DNA of 64,000 nucleotides from Taenia hydatigena (Eukaryota; Platyhelminthes; Cestoda; Cyclophyllidea; Taeniidae). Location of the stretch: contig JADWOT020000007.1 in the NCBI GenBank assembly GCA_036345935.2, positions 1,934,385 to 1,998,384 of the forward strand. The letters are read 5' to 3'. The position numbers and the translations under genes were made by a program. The notes beneath the pieces were generated by a model. The model was given only the letters and a program-made list of their open reading frames with translations. It did no database searches and was not told the DNA's origin. Below, one piece after another: positions 50,291-62,369 of the stretch (position 1 is its first letter; each line of letters begins with the position of its first letter).

Positions 50291-50820
50291 CATATCACAC
50301 TTCACTCCTCCCCACCCTACTACTACCTCCATCCCTCCCACCTCTCTCTATTGTTGCGAGCCACGCGCGCGCGCGCACGCCCGCCCTCCCCATGACACCC
50401 TATGAATGAGGCCCTTGCTGCACCCTCCCTCGTGGCTGCATGACTAGACGAGCTCAACCCACCACCACACCACACCACACCACCACCTCTCCGCCTACCA
50501 GCCATCCATCCGCCCACTTACTCATCCATTCACCATCCACCATCACGCGTCCTCCACCTCCCTCTCCACGTGGTCACCGCGACGGGCGCACATGCGTGTG
50601 CAAATAGACGTGAAATGACTAGCATGCGCGGTGGTGCATGATGCCACACATTGGAGTGGGAAAGAGGATGCGAAGAGGAGTGTTTGCAGTGCTCCAAGTT
50701 GAGGTGGATAGCAGTGCAGGTGAAGTGGCATGTAAGTAGGTAAGTAGGGGACGGGAGGTAAAGCAGCAGCAGGAGGAGGAGAAAGGATGTAGGAAGTGTG
50801 GAAGCCCTCTCTCCTACTTC
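50290..50820 (+). repeat. GC-rich, CA-rich block, copy 1
   Basis: Direct copy at 61820-62300: CCCTATSAAT, TAGRCG.GCTCAA, CACCACACC, CCATCCATCC, GAGGTGGAT.GCAGTGCA, GGTAGGTAAGTAGG/GGTGGGTAGGTAAGG. Contains (GC)n and CACAC/ACCAC simple repeats and more CpG than its surroundings. In both places a long T-rich top strand follows. Confidence 0.7.
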
Positions 50821-51155
50821 CTTCAATGTCATTTCACGTCATTTCCGTCCCCTCGATATCGATCTTCCCCGCTCTCAATATCTCTAAGTGCACTTATCTT
50901 GCGAAATTATCTATAAATCCTGCCTTCAATGCCATGTGACCTCATTTCCGTGGCCTGGATATCGATTTCTACCTCTCTTAGGGTCACTAAAAGTGTTTTT
51001 TCGCCAATTAATCAATCCATCCTGACCTCAAGTTAACGTGACGCTATTTTCGTAGACTTGATATCGGTTTCCCCCTCTTTGAATGTCACTGGCAGTGTTC
51101 TTCTCCCCAAATGATCGATAAATCCCGCCCTTAAGGTCATGTGACGTCATTTCTG
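50821..51155 (+). repeat. Tandem 102-103 bp repeat with CRE-like and ATCGAT motifs
   Basis: Just over three units; GATATCGAT occurs at 50855 and 50958 and GATATCGGT at 51060; GTGAC(C/G)TCATTTC begins at 50937 and 51141 with a variant at 51039. Unit 4 has the full palindrome TGACGTCA, a CREB/ATF site; ATCGAT is also palindromic. Lying before a T-rich stretch and a well-placed ATG (51542), it may be a duplicated promoter element. Confidence 0.65.
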
Positions 51156-51541
51156 ATGGTCGCGGGGTGCACTTTTGTTGTGAATTGTTTGATTTTTTCT
51201 TGATTTCTCTGGCAGATGTCGTTTTCCTGCCTCTCCATGCATTTTCGTTTTTTGTGGATTACGTCATATTTTTCCATTTTTTACTTGATGCATTTTTGTG
51301 CACGAGAGTGTATTGTGTGGCCTTGAAGCGTCTTTTAGTTTGTTTATTGTTTTATTAGTTTAATTTGAAATGTTTTAAATGAATCCGGTACAAGTCGATT
51401 TTTTGCCTTTTTTTATTCAATGAAATTTTTTTTTAATTTTAAGATTCTTGGTGCTTTTAATTTGTTTCTAATTGCAGATTTTCCCTTTTCTTTTTCTTAT
51501 ACTTTGGGCTCAAGGTCATTGGCTCCGCCTTAGCTCACCAA

Positions 51542-51608
51542 ATGGCGGAAGTGTGGGTTCTGCGCCGGTGCCTGTGGCTGCTTTTGGGTCCCAATTTCAC
51601 TGTGGAAT
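51542..51608 (+). CDS. Possible first coding exon, signal-peptide-like
   Basis: ATG GCG in the context ACCAAATGGCG, 22 codons, then donor GTGAGT in phase 1. The product begins MAEVW, has RRC and a short leucine-rich core (LWLLLG), like a signal or anchor. A good acceptor (GTTTCTAATTGCAG) lies 64 bases upstream for a 5' UTR exon. No following exon identified. Confidence 0.3.
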
Positions 51609-51637
51609 GTGAGTCCTCCTTAATGCTGTGAACTTTA

Positions 51638-51953
51638 TTAAGCTGATGGGTCTTTTACAATGTTCTTGTTCATCTCTCTTAGTCGTATTAATTCGTCGAA
51701 GTGCATTCTTTGGCCCATGACTTGTGTATTCAATGTGAGGTTGCATCCTTTTAGTGGCGAAAAAGTGCAGTATGCACTGTCAACGTTGGATATGACGCTG
51801 ATGGTTGTTCAGTCATTTATTGTCTCTGGCAGGGTTTCCCTCTAGTCCATCACGTTTGCTATACTGCTTTTTTATTCTTAGTCGTAGGGATCCTACCAAG
51901 TCGAATGGTGGGTTTTTAGTGCAGGTATCCTTTTTAGACGCCTTCACGATTCT
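51638..51953 (-). pseudogene. Broken minus-strand frame in T-rich DNA
   Basis: Open for 47 codons (51953-51816; acceptor-like TAACTGTAG before it; PFDLVGSLRLRIKKQYSKRDG), stop TGA at 51813, then a second frame continues for 55 codons to 51638 (CTFSPLKGCNLTL, MHFDELIRLREM). Together they look like one coding piece with a frameshift. A further Ser-rich ORF is at 52005-52226. Family not recognised; the minus strand is A-rich here, as retroelement coding strands often are. Confidence 0.25.
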
Positions 51954-52487
51954 CTACAGTTACTCACCCAATTTACTGCTTTATTTGTGGTAACTTTTGT
52001 TGCTTTAGTAGCCGCTAGATTCGCTTTTTAATACGTTGTCTTTCGGCAATGTGGTTTCCTCGTTTTCGTGACTGGTGCGGTTTCGGCTAACGGAACTCAA
52101 TTTGTGGGGAAGTGAAAATGTTTTACAAGATTGGTTGCTTAGTGATTGTTTTGCTATGGCACACATAATTTCATTCGCAATGGGCGTTAGACGAGAGCTT
52201 CTTAAACAAGGTCGCTTATTAGGCACGTCTTGGTTGTTAACTTTGTGGCTCCATTGTTTGTTTGTTCCCGCTCATATTTTTCCCTTTTTACCTGTTTCTT
52301 TGCTGCTTTGTTTTAGCGTACTATCGGGCAGGGAGGAGGCGCTCGTCAGTGCAGATGAAGACCGTGCACACGTTTGTGGATGCGAAGAAGGGTGGACTAA
52401 ATTGTATTAACTAATAGCCTACCATTCTACCTTTCTGATGCATCATTTTGTATGAAAATTAAAGACGATGCTAGGAATGAAGGAGAA

Positions 52488-52567
52488 TGACAACGGCGAA
52501 ACTCGAACCCGCGCCTTTTCAGACTGGTGTCTAAAACCAGCGTCTTAGACCATTCGGCCACGATGCC
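52488..52567 (-). tRNA. tRNA-Leu (UAG)
   Basis: The minus strand folds as a class II tRNA: 7-bp acceptor stem (one T-T mismatch at the fifth pair), D arm with the GGCCGAATGG box A, anticodon stem CTGGT/ACCAG around loop TTTAGAC (anticodon TAG), a variable arm TCTGAAAAGGC, and a T arm with GGTTCGAGT (box B). Discriminator is A. A TTTAATTTT run follows about 17 b downstream as a Pol III stop. No intron. Confidence 0.93.
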
Positions 52568-52579
52568 TTAAAGAGGGCT

Positions 52580-53540
52580 TTGATCACAAGTTATAGGTGT
52601 GGAAAAGATGCCGACACCGTGAAGTTCATAAAGAGGGGACACTGGAATGCTTAATTTTGTCTTCTGGCGGCACTTTAACGCAGGTCACCACAAAACTCTT
52701 TAAGTCCTTAATGCTTCTCTTCAAGTCGTGATGGTATCTTGACAACGTTGTATGTTCCTGTAGAGTTTTCTTCACTAATAAACTGAAATTTACAAACAGA
52801 AAAATAAGAGGAATGAAAAGGCCTGCCCTGGTGATGATAAATTTGCATTTTGATCGACGTGGATGAAGTGTTTGAGACAGAGTGGTCTACTGTTACACTC
52901 TTGATAAGGTATCATTACCTGCAGCATAGTTTTTAGTAACCCTTTGACACAGAAGCAAAACTTGCCTAACCAAATCCAGAGAACCGTCTAGTGGAGCAAA
53001 CTGGAATTGCCTTATGCTTCTACGGCCCGAATCGCCGGTCGCTAGGCCAAATGCGAATCGCGCTTAGAGTTGTCTAGCGCCACTTCCGTCCTCTTACTGC
53101 TCATTACTATGTCGGAAAAGTCTCAAGATAGTGGTGGGAGTGCAGCAGCTACAATGCGCACAAACTGGATTTCGCATGAACTATGCACAATGGTTTAACT
53201 TAGGTTTTATTGAGTCTTAGTAGAACTTAAAATACATATTGTGAGTATTGTTGTTAAGGAACAAATACTGTGAAGTCGGTCAGATTTTCTTTACTTCAAA
53301 CATCGATATTTGTAGCTATTGGGCTACGCAAGACTCCACTCGTATCCATTTTCATACATCGAACTAATTTGACGCAAGAAATTCCCACAATTTCTGTCGA
53401 TACAAGTGGCATCATTTGAGAAGTAAAAATGAATGCACAGTTTCATGCTAAAGGAGTCTTCCTTCAAATAATCTCCACCTCCGTCTAGGCACAAATTTTG
53501 CCCTTTATCTTAATGCCAATGCTTTATGATTAAAAGAGTG
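52580..53540. other. Intergenic stretch after tRNA-Leu
   Basis: No ORF over 60 codons and no repeat partner recognised. The inverted-repeat right arm starts at its end. Confidence 0.4.
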
Positions 53541-56500
53541 CATTTGAAGAAGCTGAAATGATCCCATCTATTTTCGATTAAAAACGTCTTACTTTATGTA
53601 ATTTTTTATCCAAAGGTTCCGAATTAATCCGCAAATGCTAAAAACGGCAATAAGCTCTGTCACTGTAATTTACATTGGACATTGAATAAAAGTACATTCC
53701 AAGTAGTGTTTTCGTTCAAAGGTAATTTATCCTTATGAGTCACTGGTAGGCAAAGGCGAAACCTGCGAAACCTGCTGCGTAAAACATAGGAATACATCAG
53801 AGTCAATTTAAGGCCTATGGTTGAGTCTATGATGTCTTTTTCACGATGGTGAAGTCTGCTCAAATATTAAAGACAAGTGAATGACTCTGATGAAAGTATA
53901 GGCAATCTGTATAGGAAACAATTCCATTAGTTTTAGTTCTGCTCATTCGTTAACGCGACATTAGATTGCACAAGGAATTAGGAACCATTGGTAGATTATC
54001 AGTTGTAGTTAGCTCACATTATTTATATATTTTAGCATTGCATGATTACAAGAATAAAACGGCGCACCAGATGGACTGCAATTTTTAAGTGCGAAATAAT
54101 GAAGGCGTGGTTTGCGTTAATTATCTCTCATGCGGAAGTGCGCATATCTTTAACACGGTCGGTAAACAAAAGGCCTGTCTTGGCATTGATGCACCACAAA
54201 AATAAGAAGCTCCTAAGTGAAACAAAGGTGACCTTTTGTGGGTCAGCAGTGCGATCAATTTTTACTTAATCTTTGCACGATTAAACAAAGCCTATTATCG
54301 TAGTCGTTTGCAAGTGCCATGCAGCGGGAGAGTCAATCTAATGCCTACTGGATTCATGTGCCTATGAAATGACGTCGAGTAACGGTACCATTCGACTATG
54401 AGCTTATTTCGCACAGGGTTGGGCAGCTGCAATAGCGCAGGTCAGTGGTAAACTACACAACAGTCATTATTTATGCTAAGATCATGCGCTGATCTGATGC
54501 AACACAAATGAGCGTGCGGCCCATTTGTTGTAATTGCGGTACGGCTTAATCATGCAATCGTTATTGTCAGACGTACAAGAAGAACCGGTCGAGCAAGCCA
54601 TAACCCTTGTATTAACAAAACTGCTGAGCTGGCAACCCGTCACAAGCGTGGGTGTATCTCCACAGACCCACAATACTGGTTCGCATGCGGTATGGAAGGT
54701 ATGGCTTGACACTGGATTTAGCTCACACGTCTGCAAGGCGCGAAAATATTCAAAAACGAATTGCTACACATCGTTTTTTCCTCATACGTTGCTTCAAATT
54801 TCACACAGTTCCTTGTTCCTCACCCGTACGAGCCTGTATGTGCCTCTTCTTTGTTCCACTTTTTGCCTTCAGCTTACTGTTGTGGATGCCGATTTTGTCG
54901 TAGGCAAGTGTTACCCCTTACCATGACCAGCCTCTCTTAATTAAGGTGCTTTTGTTTAAAGCTTTTTCATTTTGACACCAACTGCTTGTGAAAAGTTAGC
55001 TCTTGTAAATTTAAAAGGGAATGAAGACCTTGACAATGCTGAAATAAAGCTACATGAATCCTTCGAGCATTTTAACGCCAATTCCCAAGTATTTTTTACC
55101 TAAATAAGTTTGAAGATTTGAGCGCTTGCCATAATTTCATTTAAGTTGACAAATGGAATTAAATGATTGCAATGAGGCATTTGAAAGAAATAATGCACTT
55201 TGAATAAGTGGAAGTCGAAATACCATTATGAAATGTAAATCAGTGTGGAGTAAACCTTGCGGAGACCTTATGTAGCAGTGACTTTTAAGGGGCATAGCCA
55301 CGCACCTAGGTCACCAGTGTTCAATGGCTAACTTGCCTCGTTCATTCAACCAAGACTACAGCATCGGTTGAATTGTGGCGAACAAAGTAAGAATTGTCAG
55401 GGTAACCTAGTAATGGTGTTCCACCTGGGGTGGAATCCTAGTAATATAGGGGCTGAAACCACAGATAATTAATATTGCAGCAGACTAAAACAACAAGGAG
55501 TAAGTGAGTATCCACCTTCAAGATTGCCAACTAGTGCACAAAACCGAGGTCCAAACTCCATAGGCTGTAGCCTAGTCAACAGCGGGTGATGTTGAACTCA
55601 CAATAAGAACGAGAGTGGGGCAGAAATTTAGTTTCTCGACCTCAACGGAACTAAGATTTAAGCAGGATTTTCCTCCGAGCAGGCACAATTCTACCGCTGG
55701 TGCCTAGAAATCCCAAAGATGCGTTGGGCTAGCTACTTTGGCATCAACAAACATGAAACTAAACCTATGACGGACAGCGACTTCTAAGGCCGGACTGCGT
55801 TTAATCCATTTAGTCCTGCTAACCCATCAGAGGCTTATAGTTGAACGGAAGAATGTTTGATTGCTCACCTGCGTAGCTAATGTGCACTCGGCCTGGTGAC
55901 TAGAGTAGCGCACACACTTGATTAGCCTGATCGTGGGGATGCGAATCATAAGGTGAAGCTAGGGGTTCAGAGAGGATACACTTTGCAAACTTTGTCAACT
56001 TTAATCTTCCTTTATCAAGCAGCAGCAAAATCATACTTAGGTAAGGTAGCGCGATTATTCCAGTGAATCATTAGCAGCAAGTTGCGTAACATATGTTTAT
56101 TATTGCAAAAATGGTAATAACAGCCACATCATTCATTAGGTTACGCAATGATGCAATAAGAATCGGGCCAATCTGCTCAAACTACAAGTGAGTCAGCAGT
56201 GTTACGTCGCCTTTTCTCCTGGCCTAGCCCAGATGATGCGCTACATTCCATCTGACTTAATTTTGCGCTCCGTCCTTCTTCATTCAACGAAGGGTATTTT
56301 TCAACATACAGTTAACTAGGTGGGATACTGTGGTAGTCTCGAGGCACTTCACAACCTAAATGGCTGCGCCTATTTGTAATGAGTCCCACCATCAGATACG
56401 AAATTGCGTCTGGGGCTCTACATTTGCTAAATCCACCTGACGCATGAGATCAAACATTACTTGAATAGACTTACATGTGTACAACTTGGGTCGTTGCACT

Positions 56501-58120
56501 TTGCTGTGATTTGGTGTCTTATGCTTCCATTTTTAGTTGCCGTCATTCTAATATGCTGGCTTTTGGCTTTGTTAACCTCACACGAATGGCGATGTGTCAA
56601 CTGAGAATTCAGAAGCAAAGTGAAGATTCAGATTCTCATTGCGATTCTCGTTTAATACTCCGAAATGTAGATTTTTTAACAACGTAAATTAATTTGCTAG
56701 TTCAAACGATTGAAGTGGCGAAAGTGGAACTAAGTAAATTTGCCCTTTGAGTAAGTGCTTCGATAATGAGCATCGCTGCATCTGCGGCGTGAAGCATGAA
56801 GCGCAAACGAAACCTGTGAGTTTTTGGCTCTATAATGTGGTCAGTGTGCAGGTGATATGCGAAGAAGTAAGAGGTGCACTTTTGACGGAATCCTGACTAC
56901 TGAGAAACGTGGCAGCCGAGGAGGTGGTGAGAGAACATGCAGTACTCAGCAAAAACAGACGAGTGATCTTTCACCCTTCAGGCAATTTGAAAAATTGTTT
57001 TGATTTTTGAGTAACTGGTGTTTTTCCGTCCTCAATTCGCGCTTTTCCTCCAAATCTTCATTTCCTTCTCGCCCTCTCCTTTCCTCGCTTCTGTCTCCAT
57101 TTTAACCGCATTCACAAAGCTAAATGCGATTGCGGTTGTCATCCGAACAACAGCTGGTAGATTCGTGTAGCTGCAGACAGTAGCGTTGACATCATCTTGC
57201 CACTGCCAAATGCAGTGACGGAAACAGCACTACCTCGTCTAGAAGCAGCACTACCTATTCCAATGCACTAACATGCATCTTTGTCTGCACGCACGAACGC
57301 GCTGTAAAACGGGATGGGTCGAAGCGATGTAAATGCACGAAATGGCCTAAATGGATAGGGAAGTAGGTAGAAGGATAAAGAAAAGTAGGCAAAGTGAACC
57401 AAGGTGTAGGCGAGTAGTGACCTGAACTACTTCGTCCAAATAGATATTTATCTCCTGCCACTGAGTGGCCTCATAGGAACTAATTAGCCAATTACAACTC
57501 ACCTTAGTGGCGGTGAGAATTCACAAGGTGTGCGGGTCACTCAAAAGGTTAGCACCGGGAATGTCTGTCTGACTGCACCTCCTAGACAAAAAGCGACCGG
57601 TGAACATAAACCTTCTGACGAAACAGTTATCATTGAATCCCGATGTGAGAAAAACGAACTCTCATTATAGCTCTCAGTTCAATAAACTGCAAATAAATTA
57701 TGGCCCTAGCACAAAGGCTATGAAGGCCAAGGATGCGGAGAATAATCTTGTGTCCTTTACACCCAAAGCTGTCGAATTTACAGCAGATACAAGCCACTGA
57801 AAGTGAACCATCTCACTTCATCTACTTCATTAACTGTCCTTATTCCCTACATTACCCATGTGCCAATGTGTATGCACTCAGTATGCCTAACTTCAAACGT
57901 TTGTACCTGCAAATTAAGGATGATTTCCAAAGAGCATAACTTACCATACTTTGTTCTAGCCACTGCAAATTGCAATTTGTTTAGCTTTGTTACGTTAATT
58001 TATGCAATCGATATTTGTGGGACTACTAAATTCACATATTTGCGACAACAATTTGACTTCATCGCATTTTTACCATATCGTCTATTTATGTGTTGGATGT
58101 TTGGTCGATAAAACGATCAG
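53540..58120 (-). repeat. Right arm of the ~5 kb inverted repeat
   Basis: Reverse complement of 27880-32880. About 330 bp shorter because the block at 30655-30986 is absent. The arms are separated by about 20.7 kb. Flanking DNA outside the arms (R3-like at 27.8 kb, unrelated at 58.2 kb) does not match, which places the outer boundary. Confidence 0.85.
54552..54926 (+). CDS. ORF in right repeat arm (125 codons)
   Basis: Partner of 31387-31758; ATG at 54552 lies in the same place. Open for its full length. The two copies could be a small repeat-borne protein gene or an ORF kept by chance since a recent duplication. Confidence 0.25.
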   Translation: MQSLLSDVQEEPVEQAITLVLTKLLSWQPVTSVGVSPQTHNTGSHAVWKVWLDTGFSSHVCKARKYSKTNCYTSFFPHTLLQISHSSLFLTRTSLYVPLLCSTFCLQLTVVDADFVVGKCYPLP

Positions 58121-58149
58121 ACGCGTAACAAACGCGTTGAAAGCATTAC

Positions 58150-59300
58150 AGTCTACGCACGTCCGTCATTCGTGAGCTTAGAACCCTTTACTTTCGTTAA
58201 ACTACTCATGAGCCATTTTCAGCACTCTAAAAACGTGAGTTATTTTTGAGCATTTGATCGCATGAGATTTTTTTCTGCACATCTTTTTGATTTATAAAAT
58301 GCGATAGGCAGCATTAAGTGGAGAAGTGTTGACTAGTTCATTAATTGCCTCTAGCTTCTACCTACTTTTTCTCATTTCGGATTCGCCATTAACCGAATTC
58401 GTTGACTACCTAACTCTAGTTATCAAATAAATGATAAACACTCTTGAGACCGATATTGATGGTGGTAATATTAATGACCCGGCCATAATTCAAGCTAAAC
58501 AAGCAAACAGCCTATCAAACATGCGTGTTCTTTCTTTTTCTGTGCTCTACAGAATTACACGCACAATTCGGTTCTGCTAAGCGAAAATACGTTGTTACCT
58601 TATTTCCTAAATAAGAGATGATTTTAAGGCGAAGGTGGTTGGCCAAATGCTGTCCCTTACTTTACAGGAAGATTACGCCTTTTGTGGACCATGTCTGCCT
58701 TTGCCACAGGTGCCTAGTGAATAACAGAAGAAACTAAAATTGTGTTCATTTGTTTGCAACATGAATGCTAAATATGCACCGGATTCGTCTTTATGCCAAC
58801 TTGGCGGTATCTATCCAATTTCTAGCACGTATGACAAAGCACTTTACGTGCTAGTTTAAAAAGTCCATTAAAGTTATTGTTGAGCTTGGTATGGAAACAG
58901 ATTTTAAATGCAAGCACCTAGCTGGAACGCCTTATTTTCGTCCCATATGGTAAGCCTTGACAAATTTGCTCTCACCTTGCTTATTCCTTTCAAATGTCCA
59001 TTCAACCTGCCAATTATGTGTCTGCTGCTAAGTAAAGGAAGATTTGTCAACAGTAGTTTGCCGAAATGTAGAAAAGTGAGGCGAGGGAGGAGCAAGATAA
59101 AGACGCCGAGGTGGAAGTAGCAACCTCCATATATTCAACACGTGGTTCCTTAGTTCACGCTAAAAAGGAGTACAGTGCATGCCTCATTGTAGCTCAGCCT
59201 TTGGCTACTAGAGGCCAAATGTGAGCTTGCATGCGCTTAGTTCTTGTTGCACCTCAAGTTTAATCCTAAAGTATCCATTCAATTTTTAAGCAGTTGTGTA
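58150..59300. other. Intergenic stretch, no gene seen
   Basis: Short overlapping ORFs on both strands at 58904-59120; the minus one has some gene-like composition but no splice support. Confidence 0.35.
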
Positions 59301-59633
59301 ATTATGAACAGTCTAATTGATATCTTGAGTTGGAAATCTGTCAGGACATTGCGTGCGAATGCGACATAGCGCCTTCCCGCTGGTAACAGAAAACCTTCTA
59401 TCATAGCTGAAACATGAAGTTGATCTTAAAGATGTCAGTCTTGATGTGTTTGTTCGCATGCCATTCATGCCAATGATGGCGTCACTTGACCAAATTCCCA
59501 GTGCCAATCCAGCAGCGGTAAATGCCGAGCCACTGTCGACAGTTAGCTGAAATGATCGCCTGCGCTATTGCATTGTGCACAATCACCTGATTTAAGCCAA
59601 CGGACCTTTTCAAGTCACAACCGATGAAGCGGT

Positions 59634-60090
59634 CTAACACCTTTTGCAAACTTCCTTACAAACAGCATCCTTGTCAACCTCACGGCACGGACAGTCTTTT
59701 CCATCAAATCTAGGATCAATAGAGGGAGAGTCAAAGAATCCAGCCCAATGAGTGCATGTAATCAACGTGAAAATGTCAGAGCCTCTCAATGCAATCAAAA
59801 TTGGCCTCGCCACAGGCAGTGACACCGAAGTCAATCGCTTCCTGAATTCGAAGCGACAGTTTTTGCATGCAATAATGAACTAGCTCCAGGTTTGTGCTGA
59901 GGCTGAGAATATGGCTTTGTGCAGAGTTGGCATTTAACTGGTTTCTTTTCTGGTCTAAACCAAGAAAAATTCGATGTTTACCATGCACTCTTGCGACAAG
60001 CATGGTTGTACCTGGTTTGAAGCAATAAATGGACCAAGTAGGCTCAATATGCTTTGTTTTATTTAGCTTAACGTTTTTTTCCAAAAGCTG
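59634..60090 (-). CDS. Unidentified coding piece with a frame change
   Basis: Acceptor-like TTATCGGATTTGCAG at 60090 opens a frame of ~100 codons (LLEKNVKLNK..VARVHGKHRIFLGLDQ..VHYCMQKLSLRIQEAIDFG) to a TGA near 59778. A second frame overlapping the last 60 bases continues to 59634 (DIFTLITCTHWAGFFDS, CPCREVDKDAVCKEVCKRC). Either a frameshifted remnant or two exons. A minus ORF at 59313-59507 may belong to it. Not recognised. Confidence 0.3.
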
Positions 60091-60225
60091 CAAATCCGAT
60101 AAAGCAACATGCTCTCTTAAAAGAGAGTAGCTGCTTTAATGTGAATTGCCTTTTAGAGATTGTAAAGGCGAATCAAATCAGTGATACCTGTAAATGGACA
60201 AATGAAACAGGAGCAAATCGACGAC

Positions 60226-60297
60226 TGCGTGTGCCGGGAGTCGAACCCGGATCGACTGCTTGGAAGGCAGCCATGATAACCGATACACCGCACACGC
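60226..60297 (-). tRNA. tRNA-Gly (UCC)
   Basis: 72-nt cloverleaf on the minus strand: acceptor GCGTGTG/CACACGC with discriminator A, D arm GGTGTATCGGT, anticodon loop CTTCCAA (anticodon TCC) closed by GCTGC/GCAGT, T arm CCGGGTTCGACTCCCGG. All stems pair well. Box A and box B are intact, so it is likely functional. The downstream T run is short. Confidence 0.95.
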
Positions 60298-60911
60298 CCA
60301 TTTGCGCGCCGTCACACAAAACCCACACGAATACATTTCTGCTGGCATTTGCTGCTACTGACTGCCCTTTTCTTTTGCCTGTCGGCCCAGAGGGAACTTC
60401 CTTTTCCATAAATATACACCACACCTTTTACTTGCTATGCACATCACCTTGTTAGTTTGCCAAATTCCAACAATCCTTCCCCTGCGCTCCCGTATTCTTG
60501 TCACCAGGAGGTAGACGTCAAGTCTTTCAATGCCCAAGTGGAAGGTTGATCTAGAATGAGGCATTGTGTCCAAGGTAAGATGTATCTTGCTGTTTCCATC
60601 GCCGTGACAACTGCGGTCATTTGATACTCTATTTTCTTGAATAACAGTTCTAAACCAGGTATATTAAACTCATCAACATCTCCTTATTCATCTCACTAGC
60701 TGGGCTAGAAAGTGCCAGAGCTGTGTGAATATTTCAAATCAGTAGTAAATTTTAACCAAGCTGATGCGGTAAATGAATTTCCATCAAACAATCTGATTAA
60801 TTACACTGTCTTCTTAAACGCTGCGATTTGTACTTGCAGATAATGCTCATGGTCTCTCATATTTTTTCCTTTCTGCATTCTGACAATAAATTATTTTTCT
60901 TCTGCATCAGT

Positions 60912-61028
60912 ATGCCACATTACGACTCCGGAAACACAATTAATTCTACGCTGACAGGATTAGTAGACGTGGTAGATTGCTTAGTTTTACCGCTAGTCAT
61001 CGTCCCCGATGATCGCGCACACGATTAA
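60912..61028 (+). CDS. Exon-like ORF, possible terminal exon
   Basis: A strong acceptor (TTTTTCTTCTGCATCAG) is followed by 38 codons beginning MPHYDSGNT with a hydrophobic run (VDCLVLPLVIV) and TAA. No polyadenylation signal just after. The upstream part of the frame is also open (60828 on). Confidence 0.25.
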   Translation: MPHYDSGNTINSTLTGLVDVVDCLVLPLVIVPDDRAHD

Positions 61029-61230
61029 TACTGGTTGAATCTGCTGTGCTCTCTACATTCCAAAGGAACTAATCAGTTCTCATTGCAAGGATAGCAGCAT
61101 AGAGTGCACTGTTGTAGGAGGCATGGTTGGCGATAAGGTGAGTCGAGTACCGTGACGAAATTTGGACAAGACAATGGAAGTCAGCATCATGCAAACAATA
61201 CGATTTTACCTTTGAGATTGCAACTTTTAC

Positions 61231-61350
61231 ATTCATCCTCTTCCTCATGCCGTTTCGGTCGACCATGGCGCTTATGTTTAGCGGTGCATCAATCGAATAT
61301 CTTAGTGTTGGCAATACAAAGGCGAATCCGAGCTTATTTCGCAAAATCAT
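61231..61350 (-). CDS. Exon-like ORF with start and donor
   Basis: ATG at 61350, 40 codons (begins MILRNKLGFAFVLP, ends MRKRMN), then GTAAAAGTT in phase 0. The frame stays open through the donor to 61069. Not recognised. Confidence 0.25.
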
Positions 61351-61819
61351 AAGAAGTGGGATCGCGTTTTTGTCGACAACGTTTTTATTTATTGTCTATT
61401 CAGGGAAATGTATTTACCGATCCTTTAATTCTCCAAATTTTATATTAAGCACCCACAAGGGCATAAAGTTCTTCCAAAACCATCTCATTAGTTGTAAGGG
61501 CGACTAATGATCACTCTAGATTTTGTTCATTGCGCTACTTTGCGCATAACGCATTGAAGGCGTTCCCTGCTTCGATTTACTCAATAAGGCTCTCTATAGC
61601 CCAGAGGATTAGGCCCGATCAAAAGTCTAGCATTCATAACATGCACCTAGTTCTCAAGTCATTCACAACCTTTGGAAGTGGGGAACCGGGCCTTATTTTT
61701 TAAAGGTCTAAGTCCATCATTAATTGGTCTAAACGTTAGTTACTGTTCAACCACTTAATCTGGTAGTGTACCTATCGATGAGAATATTGCTATCTGGACG
61801 AATTTTAGGTTTAGAGCTC

Positions 61820-62300
61820 CATCACTCACCCTGCATCTCACACTCCATTCCACTACCTCCACCTCTTCTCTCTCACTTTCTCCCTCTCTCTCATCTTGTA
61901 CGCGCCCGCACCCTCCACCACACCCTATCAATCGCCTTCTTCCGCCAACGGCCCTCTTTGCTGAATCACTAGGCGTGCTCAAGGCATCACACCACGCCTC
62001 TGCACATACCATCCATCCACCCATCCACCCACCAGCATCATTTCTCAAGCATTCCATTCACGCGACCTCCACTGATCTCCCCTCCTCATCATCGTGGCAG
62101 GCTCACATGTGAGTGGAAAGAGATGTGCACCGCTCACCAAGCATGGTGGTGGTCAATAATGGCACATAATAGAATGGAAACGAGAGTGCTACACAACAAA
62201 TTAGAGCGCTTGAGACGATGCAAGGTGGGTGAGGTGGATCGCAGTGCACTGCAGATGGGTAGGTGGGTAGGTAAGGGTAAAAGAGAAGAGGCTAGCAGCA
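61820..62300 (+). repeat. GC-rich, CA-rich block, copy 2
   Basis: Direct partner of 50290-50820. Less CpG-rich. The ORFs covering it (61755-62057 minus, 61766-61972 plus, 62123-62356 plus) follow low-complexity sequence and are not kept in the partner. Confidence 0.7.
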
Positions 62301-62369
62301 CCCATTGTTCCCGGCTGGTCACCTATGGAATCGTTAGCCATCCTTGGCATACCTAGGAATTTTTTCGAA

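Noticed and set aside
50323..50832. Several Arg/Gly- and Leu/Ser-rich ORFs on the minus strand
   Set aside because: They translate low-complexity GC- and CA-rich DNA and are not open in the duplicate at 61.8 kb.
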